A stretch of DNA of 19,296 bases, from NCBI GenBank assembly GCA_003353825.1, contig PIVW01000048.1, forward strand, positions 1-19,296. Reading direction: 5' to 3'. The notes under the pieces were generated by a model. The model saw only the letters and a program-made list of their open reading frames with translations. It was not told the DNA's origin and did no database searches. Position numbers and translations under genes: made by a program. The stretch's first letter is position 1, and each line of letters begins with the position of its first letter. This document shows positions 7,505-13,842 of the stretch, piece after piece. Source of the DNA: Chloroflexota bacterium. Lineage in GTDB: Bacteria > Chloroflexota > Anaerolineae > J102.

Positions 7505-7813
7505 ATGAATAACTCACAAATAAGAATCTGTTCCATTCCATATTACAGTAATGATCAATATGACCGATTGATAGATGTTTCTATCGATAAAGAAAACTTT
7601 TCGATGTCATATGAAGAAATGGTGATCATCACGGAATCAAAACATAAGGAGATGGAAAAAAAAGGATTTAAGGTAGTGAAAATTGATGTTGATATTGAAG
7701 AATTAATTGAATGGTGTCACTCTCAAAACTTAACGATAAATCCTGAATCTCGGACTCAATTCACTTTAGAAAAACTTAAAGAGATGATATCGAGTAAAGT
7801 AGTCGATTTTTAA
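7505..7813 (+). CDS. Hypothetical protein, first gene of AT-rich island
   Basis: This 102-residue, charged and soluble-looking protein has no signal or membrane segment. I do not recognise a named domain. The C-terminal half (IDVDIEELIEWCHSQNLTI, then a helical tail) recalls a short widespread protein type with an EWC...N pattern, seen from memory only. Codon use is strongly AT-rich (AAA, GAA, ATT, TTA), unlike the G+C-rich neighbours, which suggests recent acquisition. No Shine-Dalgarno is seen before the ATG. Four bases after its stop begins a second small frame, and a third overlaps that one, so it probably heads a three-gene transcript. Toxin-antitoxin pairing or a phage-derived origin are possible but unsupported. 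Confidence 0.7.
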   Translation: MNNSQIRICSIPYYSNDQYDRLIDVSIDKENFSMSYEEMVIITESKHKEMEKKGFKVVKIDVDIEELIEWCHSQNLTINPESRTQFTLEKLKEMISSKVVDF

Positions 7814-7817
7814 AAAG

Positions 7818-7985
7818 ATGCAGCATAGCAATGCTAATTCAGGCGATGTAAAAAGCGATGTTGGTTATTTATCTGCGATATTTGGCTTTTTCAGAATTTT
7901 TGGATTAGATTTCAACAGCCAGATATTCTGTATATGCAAAGGTTGTATTAAATATGAAAATGTAAAGGAAGGAAAGTATCTATAA
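7818..7985 (+). CDS. Small ORF (55 residues) filling the gap in the AT-rich island
   Basis: The frame starts with ATG four bases after the preceding stop. It ends with TAA that overlaps the next gene's ATG by one base (TAATG). It encodes 55 residues with a hydrophobic aromatic middle (YLSAIFGFFRIFGLDF, 17-32) and a Cys cluster CICKGC (38-43). Exact packing on both sides favours a real gene. Against it, no ribosome site precedes the ATG, and the 3' end also serves as the ribosome site (AGGAAGG) for the next gene. The hydrophobic segment is about one membrane span long. Family unknown. Confidence 0.4.
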   Translation: MQHSNANSGDVKSDVGYLSAIFGFFRIFGLDFNSQIFCICKGCIKYENVKEGKYL

Positions 7986-8308
7986 TGTTAAACTGGACGG
8001 AAAAGGGAGCAACTTTTAGCGATAAGTCCGCTCGAAAAGAATACGGAATTACCCAAGAAGAAATTATTGAAGCAATCAATGCTGGAAAACTTCAATACCA
8101 AAATAACCATATACATGGTAATCCATACTTTAGGCTATTTCGAAAGGAAATTGAGGCTCTTGTCATAGAAAAATATGGCGAAGATTATCTTAAAAAGAAA
8201 GAGCTAAAAAATGAGTTAGCACAAGTTAACAGAGATTTGAGAAAATCTAAAAAGAAAATATCATTACTTGAAAAAAGAAAGATTGAATTATTGGAAGCTA
8301 TTTCGTGA
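7985..8308 (+). CDS. Conserved hypothetical protein with HTH-like N-terminus and coiled coil
   Basis: This 107-residue protein has two visible parts. Residues 12-65 (SDKSARKEYGITQEEIIEAI, then a GNPYFRLFRKEIEALV segment) resemble a MerR/excisionase-like winged-helix fold that reads a short DNA or protein site. Residues about 72-105 are a Lys/Leu-rich coiled coil (ELKNELAQVNRDLRK and LEKRKIELLEAI). Close relatives seem to occur in many bacteria and some archaea as unannotated proteins, a recollection rather than a search result. The ribosome site AAGGAAGG is well placed. Codon use is AT-rich like the two upstream genes. It is followed seven bases later by a long inverted-repeat structure that may terminate the transcript. 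A DNA-binding or scaffolding role is inferred only. Confidence 0.75.
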   Translation: MLNWTEKGATFSDKSARKEYGITQEEIIEAINAGKLQYQNNHIHGNPYFRLFRKEIEALVIEKYGEDYLKKKELKNELAQVNRDLRKSKKKISLLEKRKIELLEAIS

Positions 8309-8314
8309 TTTGTG

Positions 8315-8429
8315 TTTCGAAAGTGTCTTCTCAATAATTTGGCGGTAGGGGCACGGTCTTGCACCTGCCCGACGGGCGACGGGCGACCGCAAGGGTGCGC
8401 CCCTACATATTGAGAAGATACTTTCGCAA
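8315..8429. repeat. MITE-like element: 22-bp inverted repeats around a GC-rich hairpin
   Basis: Outer arms 8315-8336 and 8408-8429 pair with two mismatches in 22. Inside them, GTAGGGGCA (8345-8353) pairs with the CCCCTAC end at 8396-8406 around a core containing two direct ACGGGCG units (8372-8385). The GC-rich core resembles a GTAGGGGC...GCCCCTAC intergenic repeat I recall from Chloroflexota and cyanobacteria. The outer arms are AT-rich and could be a terminator that a mobile REP-like unit entered. No ORF fits inside. Confidence 0.65.
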
Positions 8430-8503
8430 GTTGGTGATTGTGATTTTTTCATGCAGAGGTACTTAACAAACATACAGATCGCAATAGCTTGCCAGCCCAA
8501 CAA

Positions 8504-8610
8504 AAGGATTGACCTGAACATGACCACTGCGCCTTTTCCAACGTTTATCAATAATTTGAAAGAGTTTGCCTTTTCCAAGTCCATAGTTGTGGTCATGTCA
8601 GGTCATCCTT
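8504..8610. repeat. Second MITE-like inverted-repeat element
   Basis: Arms 8504-8527 (24 bases) and 8589-8610 (22 bases) pair over most of their length with two single-base indels. The inner segment holds two direct copies of GCCTTTTCCAA (8531-8541 and 8568-8578). It lies between the AT-rich island and the ggt stop, and could be a non-autonomous IS derivative or a bidirectional terminator. Confidence 0.5.
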
Positions 8611-8685
8611 GACGTTAAACCCCAGTGCGTATATGGCTTTAAGGTTTCGCAACAGAACGGCTTGCCAACCACGAACAGCCAGCTG

Positions 8686-10275
8686 CTACCTTACCTCTAC
8701 CACAGCGCCGCAGCGCCGCGGGTCACCTGCTCCTTGGAAGTGGCCCCCATCGTCCTTACCGACCGCGTGCGCTCCGCCGAAAAACATATGCATGTCAGGC
8801 CAGCGTACGATATCGTAACCCCACCTTCTCAACCAACCCGAGGTTGCCGGTTTGATCCCGGCCTCTAATTGTAGCTCTCCGGCCTCGAAATGGATGCGCG
8901 GCGCCTCTACAGCGTCGCCCAGATTCATGTCAAAATCGGTAAAATTGAGGACAACCTGCAAAATGGCGGTACGGATGCGGTTAGCCCCCCCCGACCCTAC
9001 TGCCAGCAGCGGATCGCCATCATGCATGAAGACGGTTGGCGCCATCATCGAACCAATGCGATGGCCGGGCTCGCCCAGATGAAATCCGTCTGGATGCAGA
9101 TCCGCTTCGCCGAGGATATTGTTCAGGATCATGCCGGTGCCGTTGAGCACAAACCCCGGGGTTTCTCCGGCTGTTGTCGTCATCGAAACGATGTTGCCGT
9201 TGCCATCAAGTACGCTGATATGGGTGGTGTTGCTTGGCATTGCCGGGGGTGGCGGATCCAGAGGGAAGGGCCGGGAAGGCCGCGCCAGCCGCCGTGCCAG
9301 ATCATCACTATGAATCTGTACATGCTCGGGCGCAAGAAAGATATCCACATCACCAGAGCTTTCGAATGAGGGGCGGGCCAAGTTGGTTTGGCGCATGACT
9401 TCGGCCAGCAGTCCCAAATGCCGGGGATTACCGTAATTGAGTGCGCCCAGCTCATAAGCTTCGAGCAGGGCCAGTGAAAAGGCGATCAGCGCCCCTCCGC
9501 GTGAGGGGGGCGGATTGGTATAAAACTCAAGATCTCGATAGGAGCGGTGTAAAGGTTCGCGCACAATGACCTGGTAATTTGCCAAATCCTCGGCAGTGAG
9601 CAATCCACCATATAAGCGCTGATCCGCCAGGATGACTTGGGCGATGTCACCACGATATATGAGATCGGGTCCCTCTTTACCCAGAGCTTGCAAGGTGTTG
9701 GCCAGATCGGGATTACGATAGACATGATCGGCAGACAAAAAGCGGTCGGGGGCGCCAAATAACTCGGCAAGATCCGAATCGTTGCTGAAAATCGGACGCA
9801 AAAGAGATCCCACATAGGCACCGAAATCATCCATCAACACACCATTTCGAGCCAGATCGATGGCCGGTTCCAGCACGACAGACAGGGGTAGCCTCCCGGC
9901 ATCTTCCTGCATCTTGCACAACCCGGCGAGATCGCCGGGGACGGCCACACTGCCCCGCCCGATGTGGAAGATCTGATGTGTCGGCCCATAGTTAATCGAG
10001 ACCGGCAAGAAATCGACAGACTCACGCCCCTGGTTACCATCCAGCCCCAAACCGGGAAAATTGCAGAAGAAATCGTAAAGGTGAGCATGCCCCTCCCGCT
10101 GCCGGTAGACCAGAGCAAAGCCGCCACCACCGGGCGCAACCAACGTCGGCTCGGCCATAAAGGTGGCGAAGGCAGCGGCTACGGCTGCATCGACAGCATT
10201 ACCTCCTGCACGTAATATTTCTGCCCCGGCTTCAGCGGTTTGCGGATGCCCAGCTGCGATGATTCCGACGGTCAT
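8686..10275 (-). CDS. ggt: Gamma-glutamyltransferase (Ntn-hydrolase)
   Basis: The family transfers or hydrolyses the gamma-glutamyl group of glutathione and similar compounds after self-cleavage. The frame is 551 residues from an ATG at 10341. I chose the ATG at 10275 (residue 23), where homology begins (MTVGIIAAGHPQTAEAG); this removes a 37-base overlap with the upstream gene. Visible motifs are AGGNAVDAAVAAAF (45-58), GGGGFALVY (71-79), the nucleophile Thr372 in TTHISVLDGNGN (372-383) and an oxyanion-region GSMMAPTV (430-437). No signal peptide is seen, unlike periplasmic GGT of E. coli, so a cytosolic location is likely. Length suits the family after removing the N-terminal extension. It lies 29 bases downstream of a glycosidase-like gene. 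Some family members instead act on cephalosporins or poly-gamma-glutamate, so substrate is open. Confidence 0.9.
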   Translation of the reverse strand: MTVGIIAAGHPQTAEAGAEILRAGGNAVDAAVAAAFATFMAEPTLVAPGGGGFALVYRQREGHAHLYDFFCNFPGLGLDGNQGRESVDFLPVSINYGPTHQIFHIGRGSVAVPGDLAGLCKMQEDAGRLPLSVVLEPAIDLARNGVLMDDFGAYVGSLLRPIFSNDSDLAELFGAPDRFLSADHVYRNPDLANTLQALGKEGPDLIYRGDIAQVILADQRLYGGLLTAEDLANYQVIVREPLHRSYRDLEFYTNPPPSRGGALIAFSLALLEAYELGALNYGNPRHLGLLAEVMRQTNLARPSFESSGDVDIFLAPEHVQIHSDDLARRLARPSRPFPLDPPPPAMPSNTTHISVLDGNGNIVSMTTTAGETPGFVLNGTGMILNNILGEADLHPDGFHLGEPGHRIGSMMAPTVFMHDGDPLLAVGSGGANRIRTAILQVVLNFTDFDMNLGDAVEAPRIHFEAGELQLEAGIKPATSGWLRRWGYDIVRWPDMHMFFGGAHAVGKDDGGHFQGAGDPRRCGAVVEVR

Positions 10276-10304
10276 AATGCGATGATGTGCCGTTGAGTTA
10301 TGGG

Positions 10305-11504
10305 CTATTGATACCCCGACGCCTGTTGAAACTCGTACCATAGTCGGGAAAAGTGTGTTTGAGGATCAGAACGATACTCGTCGGGATCGTATTCGAGACG
10401 AGGGATAGCGTCCAATTGTGCGGCCTCGGTTAACGCCATCACGAGTTTCTTTTCGCTGCCATCCGCCCGCAATATACCGGTATGGCGCCGCCAATTTGGC
10501 CGATTGTAAGGAGGTGTCCCCCAACGCTCTTCAGGAATATCAGCCCAGCGCCAAAGCCATAGTGAAGGGCATCCTCGATCGTTTGCGATAGCGATGACAT
10601 CAGCAAGATGGGCAGCCGCTTCCTCTTCGTTGGCGTAAAAAACACCGTCACGGGCTGCCGAAGGATCGCCCGCTGCAACGGTCGGTAAGCCGGCAAGGGC
10701 CAACGAAACCGGTTGCTGAGCCAACGTGGATGTCAGGTCCAGGGCGAAGGCAATCCAACGAGGGTTGAGGGGCAGGCGCCGGCGGTCACTGGCAAAGGTG
10801 GCGAGACTGAGGTTAGGTTCACCGCCCGCCTCGATGACGTCGTCCGGCCAGACGGCTGTATTAGTTTCCAGAGCGTCTAATGCCAGGAGATAGGTGCATG
10901 AGCAATTGTGGGCTGCCTCCTTCAGGCTTTCGGTCGTGCTTCCCAGCCAATCGACCACGGCGGGCCGTTGCGACGAGGCAGCCAGACGACCAAACCCCGG
11001 CAAAGGTTCCCAACCCAATAAGGCTGGGTGTGTCGCAAAGTAGCCCACTAATTCCTTTATCAAGATGTCGCGGGCGGCCAACATGCGTTCGTCGGTAAAG
11101 GGATGGCGCATGCGTCCCCAACGTACAAATTGATCATTGACAAGTAGGGGCCATCGTGGGGGGATCGGGGCGGGATTCATCCCCCAATCGGGCCACCAGA
11201 AGGCGCCATCCCACATGCCTGCCCATAATCCGGCTTTCACACGCAGGCCGCAGTCTGCGGCTATCTGCAGAAATTGGCCGAATCGATCCAACACCCGCGG
11301 GGCAATCCGTTCCATACCGGGTTGAAAATCTGCCCAAAAAAGGGGAACGCGCACTGCCTGAAAGCCCAATTCGGCGATGTGTGCCATATCTTCCTGGATC
11401 TCAGCGGCATCAAACTGACGCCAAAGGGCCGGACCGGAATGCCGTGGAAGGTAACCGATACCTAATAACATGTTAGTCCTGGTGGGGAATGTGGGCTCAA
11501 TCAT
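10305..11504 (-). CDS. GH5/GH42-like TIM-barrel protein, likely without catalytic glutamates
   Basis: This 399-residue protein has the layout of cellulase-family glycosyl hydrolases: IAELGFQAVRVPLFWADF (43-60, beta2), GLRVKAGLW (86-94, beta3), LLGWEPLPGFG (162-172, beta4), PVSLALAGLP (265-274, beta7) and SLWLWRWAD (314-322, beta8), ending in HTGILRADGSEKK (341-353). In active relatives beta4 ends in Asn-Glu and beta7 carries a nucleophile Glu. Here beta4 reads GWEPLPG and beta7 reads ALAG, so both acidic residues appear lost. Glu166 could be a displaced acid. No signal peptide is present. AGGA precedes both the ATG at 11504 and one at 11471. It runs into ggt, suggesting an operon. A binding or regulatory role is possible. 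Assignment is by motif recognition, so the exact GH family is uncertain. Confidence 0.75.
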   Translation of the reverse strand: MIEPTFPTRTNMLLGIGYLPRHSGPALWRQFDAAEIQEDMAHIAELGFQAVRVPLFWADFQPGMERIAPRVLDRFGQFLQIAADCGLRVKAGLWAGMWDGAFWWPDWGMNPAPIPPRWPLLVNDQFVRWGRMRHPFTDERMLAARDILIKELVGYFATHPALLGWEPLPGFGRLAASSQRPAVVDWLGSTTESLKEAAHNCSCTYLLALDALETNTAVWPDDVIEAGGEPNLSLATFASDRRRLPLNPRWIAFALDLTSTLAQQPVSLALAGLPTVAAGDPSAARDGVFYANEEEAAAHLADVIAIANDRGCPSLWLWRWADIPEERWGTPPYNRPNWRRHTGILRADGSEKKLVMALTEAAQLDAIPRLEYDPDEYRSDPQTHFSRLWYEFQQASGYQ

Positions 11505-11520
11505 GTGGTCCTAGAAAATT

Positions 11521-11554
11521 GCGTGTTGCGTGTTGCGTGTTGCGTGTTGCGTGT
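11521..11554. repeat. Heptamer tandem repeat (GCGTGTT, 4.9 units)
   Basis: Four full GCGTGTT units and a partial fifth with no mismatch lie 17 bases upstream of the glycosidase-like gene. A degenerate copy on the other strand lies at 16569-16586. Heptameric repeats (STRR type) are known from cyanobacteria and recalled from Chloroflexota. Confidence 0.9.
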
Positions 11555-11709
11555 CTAATCGGAATACGTCTTTCTAGTCGGGGTCACATAAATTACAAAA
11601 GAGCCGGAATGTGGTGAGTGGAGCAGGTCATCCAGAGATTGTGCAACAGAATGTAAGCCGTAGCAAGAGACTGAACTGACGATCATCCTGCGGCGGTCGC
11701 ATTCAGCCT

Positions 11710-12975
11710 CTATGCCTGGAAACGCTCGATATGTTGATGCCAGCCCTCGATAACGCGTGTTTCAGGTTTTTCTGCATTCAATCGCAGCCCCAGGATACCG
11801 GCGAAGCGCCGCAACATGGCCTGCGCTTGTTCGATAGCGTAGCCATTACGGTCACCTTCCTCCAAAGCAGTTGCCAAATCTTCCAGAGCGCCGACGGCGA
11901 TGGCTGTGTTCAAATCGTTTTCCATGGCACGGATAAAGTTGATTTCTGCTTTCTCGAATAGGCGCTGTAGGCGCGCAGGTGTGGCAATAGATCCGCCCTT
12001 GAGGGCGCCAGCGCGACGCAAGTTCTCTGCCAGGACCGCTGCATGTGCCAGCCGTTCTTCGTCGAAACTCCATGAAGTGCGGTAATGATGTGTGGCAAGG
12101 TAAAGGCGTATAGCATCGGCAGAGTAAACTTTGAGCAAATCACGAGCCATAACCAGATTGCCCAACGATTTACTCATTTTCTCGCCTTCATGATGCACCA
12201 TGGCTACATGCATCCAGAATCTGACAAAGGTGCGGCCGCTAACCGGTTCGATCTGGGCGATCTCGCATTCATGATGGGGGAAGACCAGGTCACCACCACC
12301 GCCATGAATGTCGATGGTCTCACCGAGAAGGTCTGTTGACATGGTGGAACACTCGATATGCCAGCCCGGTCGGCCCAGACCCCAAGGACTCTCCCAGGCC
12401 GGTTCACCTGGTTTCTGAGCTTGCCATAGTATAAAATCGAGGGGATCTTGTTTATGGGGATCGTCAGGAGAATTGCCACGCTCGTTGGCTATTGGCAACA
12501 TTTCATGGCGGGGGATATGACTTAACTTACCAAAATCGGGCCAGGCGTCGATATGAAAATAGACATTTCCTGCGGCCACGTACGCAACTCCAGCATCCAA
12601 TAACCGCTCGGCCGCACTGACGATACCTGAGATCACATCGGTGGCCCGGGGGTAGAAGTCGGGCGGGCGCATATTGAGGTCACGCAGATCTTCGATGAAG
12701 TGCCGCGTCCAGCGATCCCCAAGAGCTTGCCAATCCTCATCCGCTTCATTTGCTTTGCGCAGGATATCATCGTCGATATCGGTCACATTTTGGACATAGC
12801 GAACAGGATATTCAAGAAACTCTAAATAACGAATAAGAATGTCGAATACTGTGTAGGTAAAAGCGTGTCCCAAATGTGTGGTGTCGTAGGGCGTGATGCC
12901 ACATACGTAGAGGGTTGTCGGGTCGGCGGGTTTGTATTGTTCTATCGTCTGGGAAAGTGCGTTGTAGAGTTCCAT
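11710..12975 (-). CDS. cysS: Cysteinyl-tRNA synthetase, MshC-like N-terminus
   Basis: Charges tRNA-Cys with cysteine. The frame is open from 13041 (443 residues), but I prefer the ATG at 12975 (residue 23), where homology starts with MELYNALSQ. Visible parts are YVCGITPYDTTHLGH (45-59, zinc ligand Cys47 and the HIGH-type HLGH), VQNVTDIDDDIL (83-94), GWHIECSTMSTDLLGETIDI (226-245, zinc ligand Cys231), FPHHECEIAQ (254-263, His256 and Glu260) and KMSKS (288-292). A helical C-terminal domain with MENDLNTAIAVGAL supports tRNA binding. The CGITPYD...THLGH signature is that of MshC (cysteine:GlcN-inositol ligase), whereas the later half reads like CysS. Length and the C-terminal domain favour CysS. 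Confusing the two is the main risk. Mycothiol genes are not seen here. Confidence 0.88.
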   Translation of the reverse strand: MELYNALSQTIEQYKPADPTTLYVCGITPYDTTHLGHAFTYTVFDILIRYLEFLEYPVRYVQNVTDIDDDILRKANEADEDWQALGDRWTRHFIEDLRDLNMRPPDFYPRATDVISGIVSAAERLLDAGVAYVAAGNVYFHIDAWPDFGKLSHIPRHEMLPIANERGNSPDDPHKQDPLDFILWQAQKPGEPAWESPWGLGRPGWHIECSTMSTDLLGETIDIHGGGGDLVFPHHECEIAQIEPVSGRTFVRFWMHVAMVHHEGEKMSKSLGNLVMARDLLKVYSADAIRLYLATHHYRTSWSFDEERLAHAAVLAENLRRAGALKGGSIATPARLQRLFEKAEINFIRAMENDLNTAIAVGALEDLATALEEGDRNGYAIEQAQAMLRRFAGILGLRLNAEKPETRVIEGWHQHIERFQA

Positions 12976-13099
12976 AGAATATGTGCAGAGCCTTTGCCTG
13001 ATATCTCTTGAATTGATCTGACATCCTATCATACCCGCCATTAATAACCCATATCAAAATAGTATCTCAAGTAATCGAGCTAACTGATCCCAAACAAAA

Positions 13100-13127
13100 G
13101 AGCATCTGGCGCATATGCCAGATGCTC
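13100..13127 (-). terminator. Rho-independent terminator after the phasin gene
   Basis: An 11-base perfect stem (GAGCATCTGGC/GCCAGATGCTC) with a six-base loop, followed on the minus strand by TTTTGTTT. It lies about 30 bases after the phasin stop and upstream of cysS, so it separates the two units. Confidence 0.85.
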
Positions 13128-13157
13128 ACCCATTCCATTTGATTAGCCGGTAGAGTT

Positions 13158-13622
13158 CTATGCAGCTTTTTGTTCTTCCGCCAGTTTTTTATCAAGAGCG
13201 TTGACCTTTTTTGATAAATTGGTAACCTTACGCCCTAAACTGTCGATGTCGCTCTTGTTGGGGATATTCATACGATTGAGGGCACCTTCAATGCGCTCAT
13301 CGAGTACACCTTCGAGCTTATCTTCGGCCTTGCTCATATCCTTCTTGCCTCGCTCCAGCCACTCGTTGACCATTTCACGCGTGTCATTCTCAGTGATCTC
13401 ACCTTTTTCGACCAACTGCTCAAATGCGGAGCCGATCTCTTCTTTGCCCAAGGCGAAAACGCCCAGACCTGCCAAAAGCACACTGTGCGCAGCGTGAATC
13501 ACGGGTCGAGCACTGCCATTGGTTTCTTCGACGGTTTTGCTAACTATTTCGGCGGTTTTCTCAGCGGTCTTATTTACGGTTTCAGTCGCCTTTTCGGTGG
13601 TTTTTTTTGCGGTTGCCATCAT
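13158..13622 (-). CDS. Phasin-family protein (PhaF/PhaI-like)
   Basis: This 154-residue protein matches the phasin-like family, which coats polyhydroxyalkanoate granules or regulates their synthesis. The N-terminus (1-35) is Lys/Thr-rich with repeated KTxEK units, recalling the basic DNA-binding tail of PhaF but placed at the other end. Residues 46-100 (SVLLAGLGVFALGKEEIGSA, then VEKGEITENDTREMVNEWLERGKK) are the family core. The C-terminal part (130-150) is a heptad coiled coil. The start ATG at 13622 follows AGGAGA by eight bases. A strong promoter and a palindrome lie upstream (13661-13690) and a terminator downstream, so it is a single-gene unit. No PHA synthase is present in the window. 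Many bacteria carry such proteins without PHA, so storage is inferred. Confidence 0.85.
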   Translation of the reverse strand: MMATAKKTTEKATETVNKTAEKTAEIVSKTVEETNGSARPVIHAAHSVLLAGLGVFALGKEEIGSAFEQLVEKGEITENDTREMVNEWLERGKKDMSKAEDKLEGVLDERIEGALNRMNIPNKSDIDSLGRKVTNLSKKVNALDKKLAEEQKAA

Positions 13623-13660
13623 TTTAGATTTCTCCTGCGCTAGGTGGAACTTGATGTGCG

Positions 13661-13690
13661 ATCATAAAATATTATGACGCAGTGCGTCAA
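13661..13690 (-). promoter_or_regulatory. Promoter of the phasin gene
   Basis: On the minus strand, TTGACG (13685-13690) and TATGAT (13661-13666) are separated by 18 bases, each matching five of six consensus positions. Transcription would begin near 13654, about 32 bases before the ATG. Confidence 0.75.
13675..13689. promoter_or_regulatory. Operator-like palindrome over the phasin -35 box
   Basis: TGACGC-AGT-GCGTCA is a perfect 6+3+6 inverted repeat that overlaps the -35 element. A third half-site, GCGTCA, occurs at 13708-13713. Binding there would be expected to block polymerase. The regulator is not known; PHA phasin genes are often repressed, so this fits a repressor site. Confidence 0.55.
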
Positions 13691-13842
13691 GATTGTCAAG
13701 CCCTCATGCGTCAGAAAGATATTAGAGTTATGAGTTACAGACAGGCTGTTTCACGGCAGCAGTTCAAACGCCTCACAATGCTGTGTCCGGATCATTCGGA
13801 AATGTCGTTGATCCAAAGTCAAATATGAACCCGCATGATCTG

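Noticed and set aside
8288..8596. 102-residue minus-strand frame across the inverted repeats
   Set aside because: It is made largely of the two repeat elements and overlaps the end of the 107-residue gene; no family features.
8593..8685. 30 open codons in frame after the ggt stop (possible read-through)
   Set aside because: GGT proteins normally end at about this point, and the tail has no matching feature; a chance open stretch is enough to explain it.
8840..8870. GGTTTGATCCCGGCC resembling a tRNA T-arm
   Set aside because: It lies within the coding sequence of ggt and no matching acceptor or anticodon stem is present.
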